From Termitomyces sp. T153 (Eukaryota; Basidiomycota; Agaricomycetes; Agaricales; Lyophyllaceae), in contig JACKQL020000003.1 of NCBI GenBank assembly GCA_018296165.2, positions 744,001-808,000 of the forward strand: DNA of 64,000 nucleotides, given 5' to 3'. The notes below the pieces were generated by a model, which was given only the letters and a program-made list of their open reading frames with translations, did not search any database and was not told the DNA's origin. Position 1 is the first letter of the stretch, and the number at the start of each line of letters is the position of its first letter. Positions 11,470 to 22,813 of this stretch are shown piece after piece. A program made the translations under genes and the position numbers.

Positions 11470-12367
11470 TGATGAGCCCCAGTTGTTGCTGAGCACCTTT
11501 TTTTTGGCATTTTGGACTTAGCGGCAGCTGACTACTTTAGTTTGGCACAAGTCACGGCATTCAGCACGCGGGGCCTAGCATGGGACTTATCAATCACAAG
11601 GAATATCATGTGGAGCCTGGAACTGGGGCTTAGATCAGCAAGGCCTAGACCCTTCCTAGCAACTTTAGTGATCCTAGTGACTCTGGTGACAAAACAACAT
11701 TATCTCACTGTATATGAATATATTGCCAGACACATACCTTTTTGCTATCATTCCCTTTGTCTAGCTGACCAACATACTTGAACAGCGTCTACACATCAGA
11801 GACTTTGCTTATAGTTTTTTTTACTTAGTTACACACTGATGCCTTGTATGGACCATAAACATGTTGACAGACACTGTTGCTAGTGGTGACTATTTGCTTA
11901 CTTTCCCATACTATACTCTGGAACCATATAAATACTGCCTGTACATAGACACTTAAGTAGGCAAGAATCAACTCAGATAGATCCCCCTCAAACTGAATCC
12001 ATCAATCTCTAAGCTGACCAGCTTGAGATTTCACTTTGCCTATACTTTCCCTCTATTCCTTACTCACTGTTGATTTTGACCTAGTGACAAGTCCTGTCAC
12101 CTTCAACCTTGATTTAGTGTGGTACTAACTATGGGTGCCCTTTGCATTATTTCAACTTAGCGACATTAGCAACTTTGGCTGGCAACCAGTTTACTGATCC
12201 TTCCAACTTTACTCTACAATTCAACTTTTGCTCTTGTTCTCTGGGACAGTTACTTACTTGCCCTCAACTATTAACCTCCTACTGCCAGCTACCCTATCTA
12301 GTGACTAGTGTTAGGTTCCCTCTTTTTAGGTTTCCTGCATGGCACTAGGCAGCATAGGAGCACATCA
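11470..12367 (+). repeat. Solo LTR of the Gypsy-B family
   Basis: 898 bp from TGATGAGCCC to GAGCACATCA in the element's sense direction, matching the 990-bp Gypsy-B LTRs at 15009-15998 and 24752-25741 in reverse orientation. It is flanked by CTGT on both sides (11466-11469 and 12368-12371). It interrupts the Copia-A RT, where DFVLAYLNSD is cut off. Solo LTRs arise by recombination between the two LTRs of a full element. Confidence 0.85.
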
Positions 12368-12371
12368 CTGT

Positions 12372-13388
12372 TCAAATAGGCTAATACAAAATCCACTTGC
12401 CTAAGATGGATCTCCAACAATGCCACTATTGCCATGATCTTTCTCATTGATTCCAGCTGCACTACTGAGGCATATGTTTCATCAAAATCCTCCCCCTGCA
12501 CATGAGTATACCCCTTTGCCACCAACCTTGCCTTTTGTTTTGCAATCTCTCCATCAATGTTGAATTTGTTAGCATACACTCACATGCAGTCAACCATCTT
12601 CTTTCCTGAAGGTACATTGCTAATGTTCACCACCTCCCAAATGCCCTTTTCTTTCATCACTCTAAGCTCATCCTCCATTGCAAATACCCAAAGGTTGGGT
12701 CTCTTCATTGCTTCCCAGTAGCTCTTGGGGACTGAATAGTCTGAGTTCAGAGTTGTTGAGGCCAAGAAGGCAAATGTGCTTGTCAACAATGCTTCAGGGG
12801 TCCCTTCAGCCTCAGCCCATTCTTCTCCAGCCTGTTGAGCTGCAGCTTTGGTGGCTAAGGTTCTGTGAGCCTCTATGATTGCTTGAGTGGGCCTAATACT
12901 ATGTGGAGTTTGGCATAGTGCCAATGGTAGGTCATTCTGTGTGCTCTCAGGTTGCATCATACCCAGAGGATGCAGCAGCCCATCAGATGGTTGAACACAA
13001 GGGGCAATCTGTTGGTGTGGGGGCAGGATTGAGGTTAGAGCAGGGTTGATGGGAACATTGGTCATGGAGATTAAATTGTCATCATCAGGTAATGGGAGGG
13101 AACAATGGCCTACACCCTCCTCAAAAATCACATCTTGACTAATAACAATTATGTGGGCATTTGGGTTGTAGAGGCAGTACCCATGACTGGAATAACCCAT
13201 CATCAAGTACTTTATTGAATATAGCTTTGACTTGACCAGCTCTTCTGGAACCCTGGCATGTCCCATGCTTCCAAAGTGCTGTAGGTGTGACACATTCTGC
13301 CTTCTTCCTAGCCACTTCTCCTCAGGGATGACTCCAGGATGCCTTGCTAATGGTAGTCAGTTCAGTGTGTAGATAACAGTTGCAGCTG
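12372..13388 (-). pseudogene. pol: Copia-A pol: integrase C-terminus and N-terminal RT
   Basis: The 13293-12580 stretch contains FGSMGHARVPEELVKSKLYS and YLMMGYSSHGYCLYNP, the integrase C-terminal box of Copia elements, then a variable linker and YWEAMKRPNLWVFAMEDEL at the RT start. The next stretch (12579-12372) has IAKQKARLVAKGYTHVQGED and then FDETYASVVQ, the first RT motif. It is cut at 12367 by the solo LTR and at 13389 by another solo LTR. Confidence 0.85.
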
Positions 13389-13393
13389 CTTCC

Positions 13394-14038
13394 TGTCATG
13401 ACCCATTCCATTCTCCCCTTCCCTTCACCATTATCCAACCTCAGATTCTACACAGTCCCTCTCTGGATCTCAGCCACACCCCCAGATCTTAGCCACAGTC
13501 CTGTTTCAGCCACATCCAGGTTTTAGCCACCTCTAGGACTGCTTTTCCTGTTCCAGATCATTCCCACAGGCACAGATCACTTCCACAGGTTCCAGATCAC
13601 TTCCACCTGTCCCAGATCACTTCCACCTGCCCAAGATCACTTACAGGATTGCTTCCCTTGTTCCAGATAACTTCTTCATAACTTAGATCACTTCCTGCTA
13701 TGACTGAGATCACTTCCATCTGACTTAGATCACTTCCACTTGACTTAGATCACTTCCACTTGTGTTAGATCACTCCCACCTGACTTAGATCACTTCCATC
13801 TTCTCCTTTTGGCAGTGTCCTACAGCTATATAAGGGCCCTTAGTCTGTAGCTACACCCCAGCCTTGACATTACCTGATATCTTGATTGTGTTCTGTTGTT
13901 ATCTGATCTTCTCTCCATTCATTACTCACTCTCATTTCTTAGTTTCTTAGTTTCTTTCCCTATTTACATACTTGCTGTTGGCATCTCAAGGTGGTTTTAG
14001 CTCCTGTAGAGTCCCTCTCCAGGACTGTGGTCCTGACA
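13394..14038. repeat. Solo LTR (family C) with internal GATCACTTCCAC tandem repeats
   Basis: The sequence runs from TGTCATGACCC to GGTCCTGACA (TG...CA), 645 bp, flanked by CTTCC (13389-13393) and CTTCT (14039-14043), a target duplication with one change. Between about 13553 and 13800 a roughly 20-bp unit, AGATCACTTCCA(C/T)(C/T)TG plus ACTT, repeats about ten times. TATATAAGGG near 13838 is a probable promoter. No internal element region is present. Confidence 0.75.
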
Positions 14039-14043
14039 CTTCT

Positions 14044-14751
14044 CCTCACAGGCTTTTAGATAAGCCACTATCAGACAGTAGACATTGGACCCCATTGAAG
14101 ATTGTGTGAATAGCTCTCTCCACAACCCCATTTTGAGAGTGAGCATATGGGACAACTGGCTTGAGGACAATGCTTGAGTTCATGCAAAACTCATTCTATC
14201 ATGAATTGATCCATTCTTGTCCATTGTTGACCTGAATGACCTTAACCTTGTTCCCAGTCTGTCTTTCAGCTTCAGCAACATACAACCCCAATGCTTCAAG
14301 AGTAGTTTCTGCTGCCTTATTTGTCAAGAAGGATCCCTTCAAGTGCAACAACCCAGCATCCATAAACACCATCAGGTATAGGGCACCCCCAAGGGACACC
14401 ATGCTCACTGATCCCCATAGATTGATGTAAACTTTCTCCCCTGGGACCTGCACATCCTCCAATCTTCCATCAAATGGCCAGGTGGTGTGTTTCCTGTAAA
14501 TACAGTCCTCATATAGGCCTGGTACATTCCACCTCCCTGTGATGTTGAGGCCATCTACTAACCCATTTGACTCCATGTCCTTAGTTGTCTGTATGTTTGC
14601 ATGGCCAAAATGCCAGTGCCATACATTGAGATTCACATAGGCATTTGGGGACTGTGCAACAAGAACTTTTGGAAGAATACTGGGGGTAGAAGGTGGGATT
14701 GAACCAGGTGGAGCTGATGGTTGAGCTGTGTGTAAATCCAGAAGATACATC
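14044..14751 (-). pseudogene. pol: Copia-A pol: GAG-pre-integrase and integrase core
   Basis: The 14828-14199 stretch reads WHWHFGHANIQTTKDMESNG, the GAG-pre-integrase HHCC-type box, followed by the integrase core (YINLWGSVSMVSLGGALYLM, with the first catalytic Asp now Asn, then IQVNNGQEWINS where D is again N). Residues upstream of 14757 in that ORF come from the inserted LTR, not from Copia. Loss of both acidic residues fits G to A decay and makes the integrase inactive. Confidence 0.8.
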
Positions 14752-15008
14752 CTGTCTGTCACAACCCACTCCCAGACTTCTGAACTTCTCCACAAGCCAT
14801 CACACTTCTCCAGAGTCCCCACCAACACCCCCTCAACTCACCCTAACTCTTATACCATGGCACCCACCCTGGCTAACTCCAATGCTTCTCCTGCAAACTC
14901 CAATGGCCCCCTGGCAAACCCCAACACATTCCCTGCAGGCCCTGTCAATTCCTCCTCCTTCTCCCAAGCCCCCAGACCCCTCTGACATCTTTTCTGACCC
15001 AGGCACAC

Positions 15009-15998
15009 TGATGTGCTCCTATGCTGCCTAGTGCTGTGCAGGAAACCTAAAAAGAAGACCTAACACTAGTCACTAGATAGGATAGCTGGCAGTAGAAAGT
15101 TAATAGTTGAGGGCAAGTCAGTAACCGTCCCAGAGAACTAGAGCAAAAGTTGTGCTGTGGAGTGAAGTCAAAAGAAGTTGCTATTGGTGAACTAGTTGCT
15201 AGCCATAGTTGCTAACATTGCTAAGTCAAAATAACATGAATAGGCACCTGCAATTGGCACCACACTAGGTTGAGGTTGAAGTTGAGAAGGCCTGTTGCTA
15301 AGCCAAAGTCAAAAGCAATAGAGGAACAAAAGAAGCAAAGTGAAATCTCAAGCTGGTAAGCTTAAAGAGAGCAACTAGTTGACACTGATGGGGGTTCTCT
15401 GTTCTATTTTTCTATTGTGGGGGTAGTGTCTATGTACAGGCAGTATTTATATGTTTCCAAAGTATAGTATGGGAAAGTAAGCAAATAGTCGCCACTGGTG
15501 ACAGTGTCTGTCACTGTGTTTATGGTCCGTACGAGGCGTCAGTCTGTAACTAGGTGAAAAACCATAAGCAAAATCTCTATGGTGTATAAATGCAAATGAA
15601 TCCAAAAAGAGTGAGTCCAATGTCAATACCTGAAGTGTAGATGTCGTTCAAGTATGTTGGTAAGCTTGGCAAGGGGAATGATAGTAAAAAGGTACATGTC
15701 TGGTAATATGTCTGTATATAGTAAGAGAACACTGTTTTGTTGCTATAGTCACTAAAGTCACTAATACTCATCACTAAGAAAGATCTAGGCCTTGATGTTC
15801 CAGGCTCAAGTTCCAGGCTCCACATGATATCTCTTGTGATCAAAAAGTCTCGTGCTCGCTAGAGTCTTGTGCTTTGGTCCAACCCTCAGGCTGGGTCCCA
15901 TGTGCTGAGTGTTGTGACTTGTGCCAAATTCAAAGTAGTCAGCTGCCACTAAGTTCAAAATGCCAAAAATAGTGCTCAGCAATAACCAGGGCTCATCA
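15009..15998 (-). repeat. Gypsy-B 3' LTR
   Basis: 990 bp. It pairs with 24752-25741. Many differences between the two are TG in one and CA in the other, for example GATGGGGGT against GACAGGGGT and CTGTTGCTAAG against CTGTCACTAAG, which implies an ancestral CG at each place. Confidence 0.9.
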
Positions 15999-16162
15999 TC
16001 CTCCCCCATACTGAAATATTGACTGTCCTCAGTCAACCCCAAAAATCACGTGCTTGATTGCTTGGTCCATGTGCCAGAGGGATTCAAATAAAAATGGCTG
16101 GCAGTATCACTAGAACTTCATCACCCCACCTTAATCTCTTCTAGTATCTCAATCTTATTGCT

Positions 16163-18177
16163 ATGTATGACCTTGCCTCTCAGTTTGAAAAAATCACTAT
16201 GGCCCATGCTTTTCTTGATCGGGTTGACCGATCACTTGCTGTGGCTCATGCGTCCTTGGTGAAGGATCCTCAATTGGCAGTCACTGCCATCTTTCAGACG
16301 TGGCTGCAGTGGTTCAAGACTGTGGGGAGTGGAGTTGAGTGGCCAGAGTTGGCGACAATTGAGAGGGAGTGTCACCAACTATATGAGCAGTACAAGAGGG
16401 AGGAATGGGTTCACCCATTTGATGTTCACTTCATAAGTTTCTTCTTTTTGTCTTCTTAGTGACATTTCTAATGTGTTCACTAGGCTCCAGTCAATCCCTC
16501 TCTGGAGTTCCTAATGGACAATCTAACCACAGGAATGACAGTAAGTGCCCCGGTAGTTGCTAGTACTAGCGACACTGCTAAGGTACATCAGCTTTTTGAA
16601 GACTTGTTGCCAAATGACCAGTTTCTCTTCCAGCACCTGGTAGGTGCATTAGCAGTGGTGAGGGGGGAGGGATGGAGTGAGGGTCACAGGGGCAAAGAGG
16701 CAGCGAATCATGGGGACATTCAAGAGGCAGGCCCCTTGACTCCCAAGGCTGCAGCTGGTGGCATTGCTAGGGGGTTGGTGACATTGCCACAATTGGCAAC
16801 AACCCCGAGGAGCAAAGGGAAGAGGAAGGCAAAGGCATGAGACAAGGAGGACGAGGATATTGAGGTGAGTCTTTTTCTTTTCTTTTTTGCTAGCTCTTGG
16901 CAACAGTTGCTAACTGCTCTTGCAGGAACAAATTGAAGAAATGTTTACTGACAAGTGCTTGGCAACCCTTCTTTGTTGGCAAAAGGCCTCAATGGTGGTG
17001 GACACTGGCCTGGGAGCTGGCATGAAGTTGGAGAAGGCCAAGGGTAAGGTGACAGTGTCGCTAGCAAAGCGACAAGAGTATAAGTGCATGCAAGGAGCAG
17101 TAAGCACTTAGCAATTATTTCAATCTTTGTTGCTAACAAGTTCTCAGTGCAACAACTGCTGGGCCGATAATGACCCAGAGAGCTGCTGGTACTCAATGGG
17201 GGTCCAGCCCTGTTATCATTGCGACAGCACAAGGAAGAGCTGTTTGCATAGTGGATGGTCATCGAGGAGCATTGGCAGCAAGTTTGCTAAGAAGATAGCG
17301 ACTAAGGCGGCATCAGTAAGGAACATGAGGGCTTTTGTGGAGCAGCAGAGGGAGTTAGCAAGGCAAGGGGAGCTCATTGAGGTCAAGCATTCTAGCTTGA
17401 ACCTACCAACATTGCAGGAGGAGTTGGCAGGTGGAGGCAGTGGAGTTGCTAAGGTGAAGAGCAGGGAGCTGGTGGAGAGCAATGAGGATGACAGCAACAA
17501 TGATAGCAATGGCAACATGCCCCTGGCATGGAAATGAGCAGCAAGTCCTGTGTCGGTCGCTAGCACTAAGTGACCTCAAACAATTGCTAGTGAGCAGGGA
17601 GAGGGGGACGTGGAGATGAGGGAGATGACTCTCTTAGCAATGGTCACTGAGGTGGAGCAGGAGGCTAGCAACATGGAGGTCAAGGGCAAGGGGGAGCTCG
17701 AAGTTGTCCCAGTTGCTACTGAGGAGGACAAGGAGGAGGAAAGTGCTGAGGAGGTCAAAGTCCAATAACAGGTAAGTTCATTTCTTTCGCTATCTCCTTG
17801 ATTGCTAACCACTTTGCTAGGGGACCTGGAGCGACATGCCTTTGCACCAGGTTGGTGACAACAAGCTGGAGTGGTTGGGCAAGGACCTCAGTTGGCTGAC
17901 ACCACTAACATCAGCAGCATCGCTAGTGGATTTCAACAAGAGGGCAGCAGGAGTGGAACAGTGGTTCCAGAGGGAGCTGGAGGCTGTCAGGGAGGAGTTG
18001 TTAGCGGTGTGGGCATGGTACACTGTTGCCAAGCAAGTGTTGGTGACTCTGGCGGGATATCGGCATGACTGTCAGGCCTTCCTGGCCTGGCAGGAGGGGA
18101 ACAATGTCGGGGAAGGAGATTGGGAGGAGGTGGAGGCAATGGAGGTGCTCAAGGACAATGCTGACCTCAATGCTTAG
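16163..18177 (+). pseudogene. Antisense spliced gene inside Gypsy-B, Zn2Cys6-like cysteine cluster
   Basis: This gene lies on the strand opposite gag-pol, between the pol stop and the 3' LTR. Proposed exons: 16163-16423, 16484-16864, 16926-17099, 17148-17771, 17822-18177, with introns of about 50-60 bp having GT...AG ends. Exon 1 is helix-rich (MYDLASQFEKITMAHAFLD). Exon 4 opens with C-x2-C-x8-C-x8-C-x2-C-x6-C (17148-17243; starts CNNCWADNDPESC), close to the fungal Zn2Cys6 pattern, followed by a basic segment and then an acidic one. Exon 5 encodes a Trp/Glu-rich helical tail. In-frame TGA at 16838 and 17535 look like decayed CGA; exon 5 is one base out of phase in my model. Function unknown: a DNA- or RNA-binding accessory protein is only an inference. 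Confidence 0.65.
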
Positions 18178-18609
18178 TAACAGTCGCTGTACATATATTT
18201 TTATTAGTAACATGGACATAGACTAGCCCCCTTAAGGGGCTTCAAAAAAAATGTATAGTACTTTGGCCATAGTTCAGAAACTTTGAGAGAAAAATAAAGA
18301 AAAGCAAGATCAATGGAGCGTTATGCACTAGCGACTGTCTCCTAATGCTAGCGACGCATGAAGGCAAATGCTCAGTAGATCATCATGGCAAAATACCTCT
18401 AGAGGTGTGCCGAGCACTGGTGACAGAAGGGCCAAGCGCAGCATCAAAACAAGAAAAAAATGTAAAGTAAGGTGTCTGTGAAAGGCTTCTTAACCGAGGT
18501 AACAACAATGAAAGAGTAGTGAAAATGAAAGGACTTGATGTTTTTTGTAAGGTATTCTTGATAGTTTTTCTGGATAATAGGGATTGGAACAATAAGAAAT
18601 GAAGCAGAG

Positions 18610-21600
18610 TCAAGATAAGTCGCTAAGGCTTAGCAAAAGGTAGTTTTTTTCTTCACTGGTGACATCACCCATATTGTTGTCGTCGACAAGTTCAGTTTGC
18701 TCCAGTTCTCTGAGTCGAGAGGTGTCAATGTTGAAAGTGTCACTAGGCACTGTTATGTGTTCTCTAGCAAAATAGGGGACTAAGCAAAAGGTGGCAATGG
18801 GGTGATGTAGTACTGAGCCATCTAGTTCACAAATAATGTAAGTGCCTCCATGGTTGCAAGCAATTACCACTAGGGGGCCTAGGTAATGAGGCTTCATCTT
18901 CTTGTTATGCATTACCTTGATTCTAGTATTCCTCATCAGTACGAGGTTGCCTGCTTTGAAGTTGGAGTCGTGGATCATAGCAGCATGTTCTGTTTTGAAG
19001 CAAATGGCTGCTAGACGACAAGCACTAAAAATGTGACTGAAGATGGTCAAGATCCTCTTGGCAACATTGAAGATCAATTGCTCAGCAGGCTATGAGGTCT
19101 GTTGTTGACAATAGCGAGTTTGGCAGCGGTTGCAAATATGTCACTTCTACTATGTTGGCTGGTAAGAGAGGGTGGGTACCGGTTGTCACAAAGTAAGGGG
19201 AGCAACCCATTCACTTGCAAACCGTAACACGTTCTGACCAAAAGACCAAGTATGTAGCAGTACTCCACCTAGACTGATCACTGTCAACTGCTTTGAAGAG
19301 GGCTTGGTGAACATCGAAATGAGGCTGCTTGACTATTCCATTAGCATGCTTATTGTAACCAGAGATCTGGATGTGGTGCAAGTTATACTTCTTTGCCAAG
19401 TAGGTGACCGCCTTTAGGATTGGAGGTCCATTGTCGGTAACGATTTCACTAAGTGCTCCCCAATGGCAGATGATGTCCTCATATAGCCACTTAGCAATAG
19501 CTTTGGTGTTCTCTCTGGTGAGCATGTGAAACTTGGGGTAATGAGTTAGCAAACAATGTCCTTGAATGATATATTTGAACTTATTGGAGGGTGGCATGAA
19601 CATGGTGTCAACATATATCTTGCTGAACAAGGGCGCTGGTGTAGCAACAGTTGGTGGGATGAGAACTTTGGTCATCTGGTATACTTGGCAGAGGTGGCAA
19701 GTCCAAAGGTACCATACGATATCGGTGCTAACTTGAGGCCACCAAAGTTGTTCTAGAAGGGCTGAGTGAGTAGCAAAAAGACCTCTATGTCCCAAGTCAT
19801 CATGCATGGCTTTCAAGACTCATAAGCGACTAGCGAGGGGCATGAACAGCTTGTGAGCGCCATCTTGACTTCTTCACCAAAGTTTGCCTCTGGTAGTGAA
19901 GAACATGAAGGCATAGTGAATGAAAGTGGCATAGTCTTTGTTGCTAAGGCCCTCAGGTCTGATGCTATTGTCAACCGGAGGGTCACCAGGCTGTGGCAGG
20001 CATCACAAAAGACCATCAGGGCCATGGAAAGTTCCTTTGACATGGACCAGCTCAAAGTGAAACATCAAAATCACCATAATCCAGTGGTTCATGCTAGCAG
20101 AAGGCTGGATGTCAGGGTTCTGAAGCATGCCCTTAATGTAGCAAGTGTTGACTTCAATGATAAGGTTTCTAACACCAATGAGGTACATCTGTAAAGCTTG
20201 TAGTGCTCAATAAAGGCCATAGAGTTCCAACTTAGGCTGACTGAATCTGGCTTCTCTGTCATTTAGCGTAATTGATCCAAAGCAGTTGTAGCGGCATTCC
20301 TTGTGATTGTTGCTAGTGCACTGGCAAAGGTAATATCTGACCGCTATGTACAAGGTGTCCACTGCTAAGGTGACAGGGTCAGGTGATTCATAGTTGATAG
20401 GAACTAGGGGCTTAGCATCTTGTAAGGCTTTCATGAGGTCACATTGAGCATTTATCTGGTCAGGGCCAAACTTGAAAGGGATGCCAATGCGAGTAAGTTT
20501 TGTTAGGTTATTGGCTTGATGGGCAAAGTTCTTGATGAAAATCCTAAGTACCCCAACTGTGCCCAGAAAGGCTTGGACTTCCAATAGCGACTTGCAAGGG
20601 CCCCACTGCTCAATTAGGGCTAAGTGACTTTCGTTAGGGATTTGACTGCTAGGAGTGCAAACATGATCTAGAATCTTGAAAGTTGGGGTGCAAAGAACAA
20701 GTTTTTGACCAGAAAAAGTGCCACCACAATATTTCATTCACTGGAGAACCCTGTTGAGAAGCTCAAAGAACTCCCATAGTGCTAGGCAAATGTTTGGATT
20801 AGCAGGATGCTTAGCAGGTTTACTGTTAATGATCTTCCAGTCCTTGGGTCCTTTAATGCCAACGTCATTAATAAAGCTGAGCATGTTATGGGGGATCTCT
20901 GGCTGCAAAATGAAAGTAATGTCATCATGAAAAATAGGCACAGAGTTGGTCCATCCCATCAGTAAGGTTACTAAGCAAAGAGCACCAAACGGGGTCTGGA
21001 ATGTCATTAAGTCACGTGAAGCAGGATCAATAAGTCACTCATCATAGCCAACGTAGAGGTCAAGAGTGGCACCATAGATGCATCCAGCAAAAGATTCTGC
21101 AACGTGGTCTGGAAAGGGTGGTACTCCAGAATGGCGAATGGTGACACAGTTTAGTGGCTCCAGACTGTGCACAATTCTGAACTTACCATTCTTCTTGAGA
21201 ACACAAAACCATTGTGAGCAGTAAGCGGAGTTTGAAGGTTCATAAACACCAGCGCTAATCTTGTCACAAATAATCTCACATACTTCCTTTTCTAGTCCTG
21301 GGGGTATGGGGCAATTATGCTGGACCCATGGTACATGCAGAATTGTTGGTATGCATACTGGTGGGAAAAAGTCAGGGCGCAAACTTCCTCATTTGGAATC
21401 TTTCCAAGCAAAAGCTTTTTCCTGCTTGGTGACCATGTCAACTAGTACATTGATTTTGCCGGTAGTGAGGAATCCTGTGTCATGGTCCTTAACAAGTTTT
21501 GCTTGTTGTTCCCTAGTGAATTGCTTTGTTGGGATAAAAGGTGGTGGATTTGGATTGAGCTGAGGGATTGTCACTAGTGGATTACCAATAATCTGGTGCT

Positions 21601-22796
21601 CGATTTGGAAATCCTTGCTAACATGGCTGGCAACTGGTTTGGTTTTCATAGTGATGGGTTTGTACTTCTTCTTTACTTGAACTCCTCTTCACTTAGGGGG
21701 TTCATTAGTGACAAACTGAGTGGGGAATGGAATGTTAACGTAGGTGGGGGTAGTGTCTGTAATGTGTGTATCAAGTGGTAAAGTCTGTTCAAGAATCAAG
21801 GGATTAGATGTATTAGCAGGAACCAGATAAGAACGAGGTGGAAGGGACAAATCAGATATGTTGCTAGCCATAGCGTAAAGGTATGCTAGCACAGGATTAG
21901 TCAGTGTGTCAGAATTAGTAAGTAAAATGTTGTTGTCCAAATCACAAGAAGCTATACAAGTTGCTAGACCAGTTGAATGGTCATAGCTGATAACGATTGC
22001 TATGTCACTATCTTCTTCATCCATGCCTTTGGCAATGAAAGCAACGGGGTGCTTCTGTTTCAAAGCAAACATTCTGGCAGTGGTTCCTTTTGGATTTGCC
22101 ATGAGGAAATGTAGGGATAGTGTGCCATTGGCCAGTATTGGGGTCTGTGATTGTTATAGTAGTTTCGACGTCACTAAGCATGTTGACCATACTTCGAGTT
22201 AATACATCAAAGGGGCGTCCAAGTAGAATGTCATAGGCAGGAGACCATAAAACGTGGATTTGGAGATAAACCGTAATGTTGCCAATAGTACATGGTACAT
22301 TTTGAGCAAGTTCTAGTGATTGGTCCATGGTGCTGTTAGCACTCTGCATGTTTAAAACTATGTTGGGATTGTAGGATAGTCCAAGGTCGCTGGCAATTTC
22401 TGCTGACATTGAAATAATCTGAGAGCCACTGTCATGAATGCATTCTACTTCCTCTTTGTTGTTGATCAGTATCATGACGGTATGAAGTGACTGAGAATCC
22501 TTAGCAACAGTGAGCACCACAGGCTCTTCTCCATGGGGTAGCAAATCGATGTAGGCTCTGACAGGGTCAACAGATGCAAAAGGTGCCTTATCTGAGGTAA
22601 GTCTGTTAGCAGTATCAACGTTGGATCCTAGCAAAAACTGGGGTTCTTCAATAGCGAAAGTCAGCAATATATCTTCGAAAATGTTGCTGGGGTCTTGTAC
22701 CATATTAGCACTAGCGCCTACTAGTCCTTTGGGTGTAACTGTTGTTCTAAACTGATTCTGAATGTCCTGTGATACTGAGCAAAGTTTGCCAACCAA
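18610..22796 (-). pseudogene. pol: Gypsy-B pol: protease, RT, RNase H, integrase, C-terminal domain
   Basis: Order on the minus strand: retropepsin ECIHDSGSQIISMSAEIASD (22796-22017); RT with FCVLKKNGKFRIVHSLEPLN (21382-21035) and the YxDD region reading FINDVGIKGP (21007-20738); RT connection and RNase H (20737-20003, HVKGTFHGPDGL at its end); integrase zinc domain HDDLGHRGLFATHS plus CHLCQ and core IVTDNGPPILKAV (19816-19211). The C-terminal part KAGNLVLMRNTRIKVMHNKK and LGPLVVI (19077-18610) is open to its stop. No chromodomain is seen. Several stops and frame changes interrupt it; the integrase and C-terminal parts are the best kept. Confidence 0.85.
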
Positions 22797-22813
22797 TACT
22801 GTAACCTTGGTGC

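Noticed and set aside
13553..13800. CRISPR-like array of regularly spaced GATCACTTCCAC units
   Set aside because: Units are adjacent with near-identical spacers of a few bases, inside a eukaryotic LTR; a tandem repeat, not CRISPR.
14693..15031. Pro/Ser/Thr-rich plus-strand ORFs (112 and 85 residues)
   Set aside because: They lie in the left part of the family-D solo LTR; the composition comes from CA/CT-rich LTR DNA.
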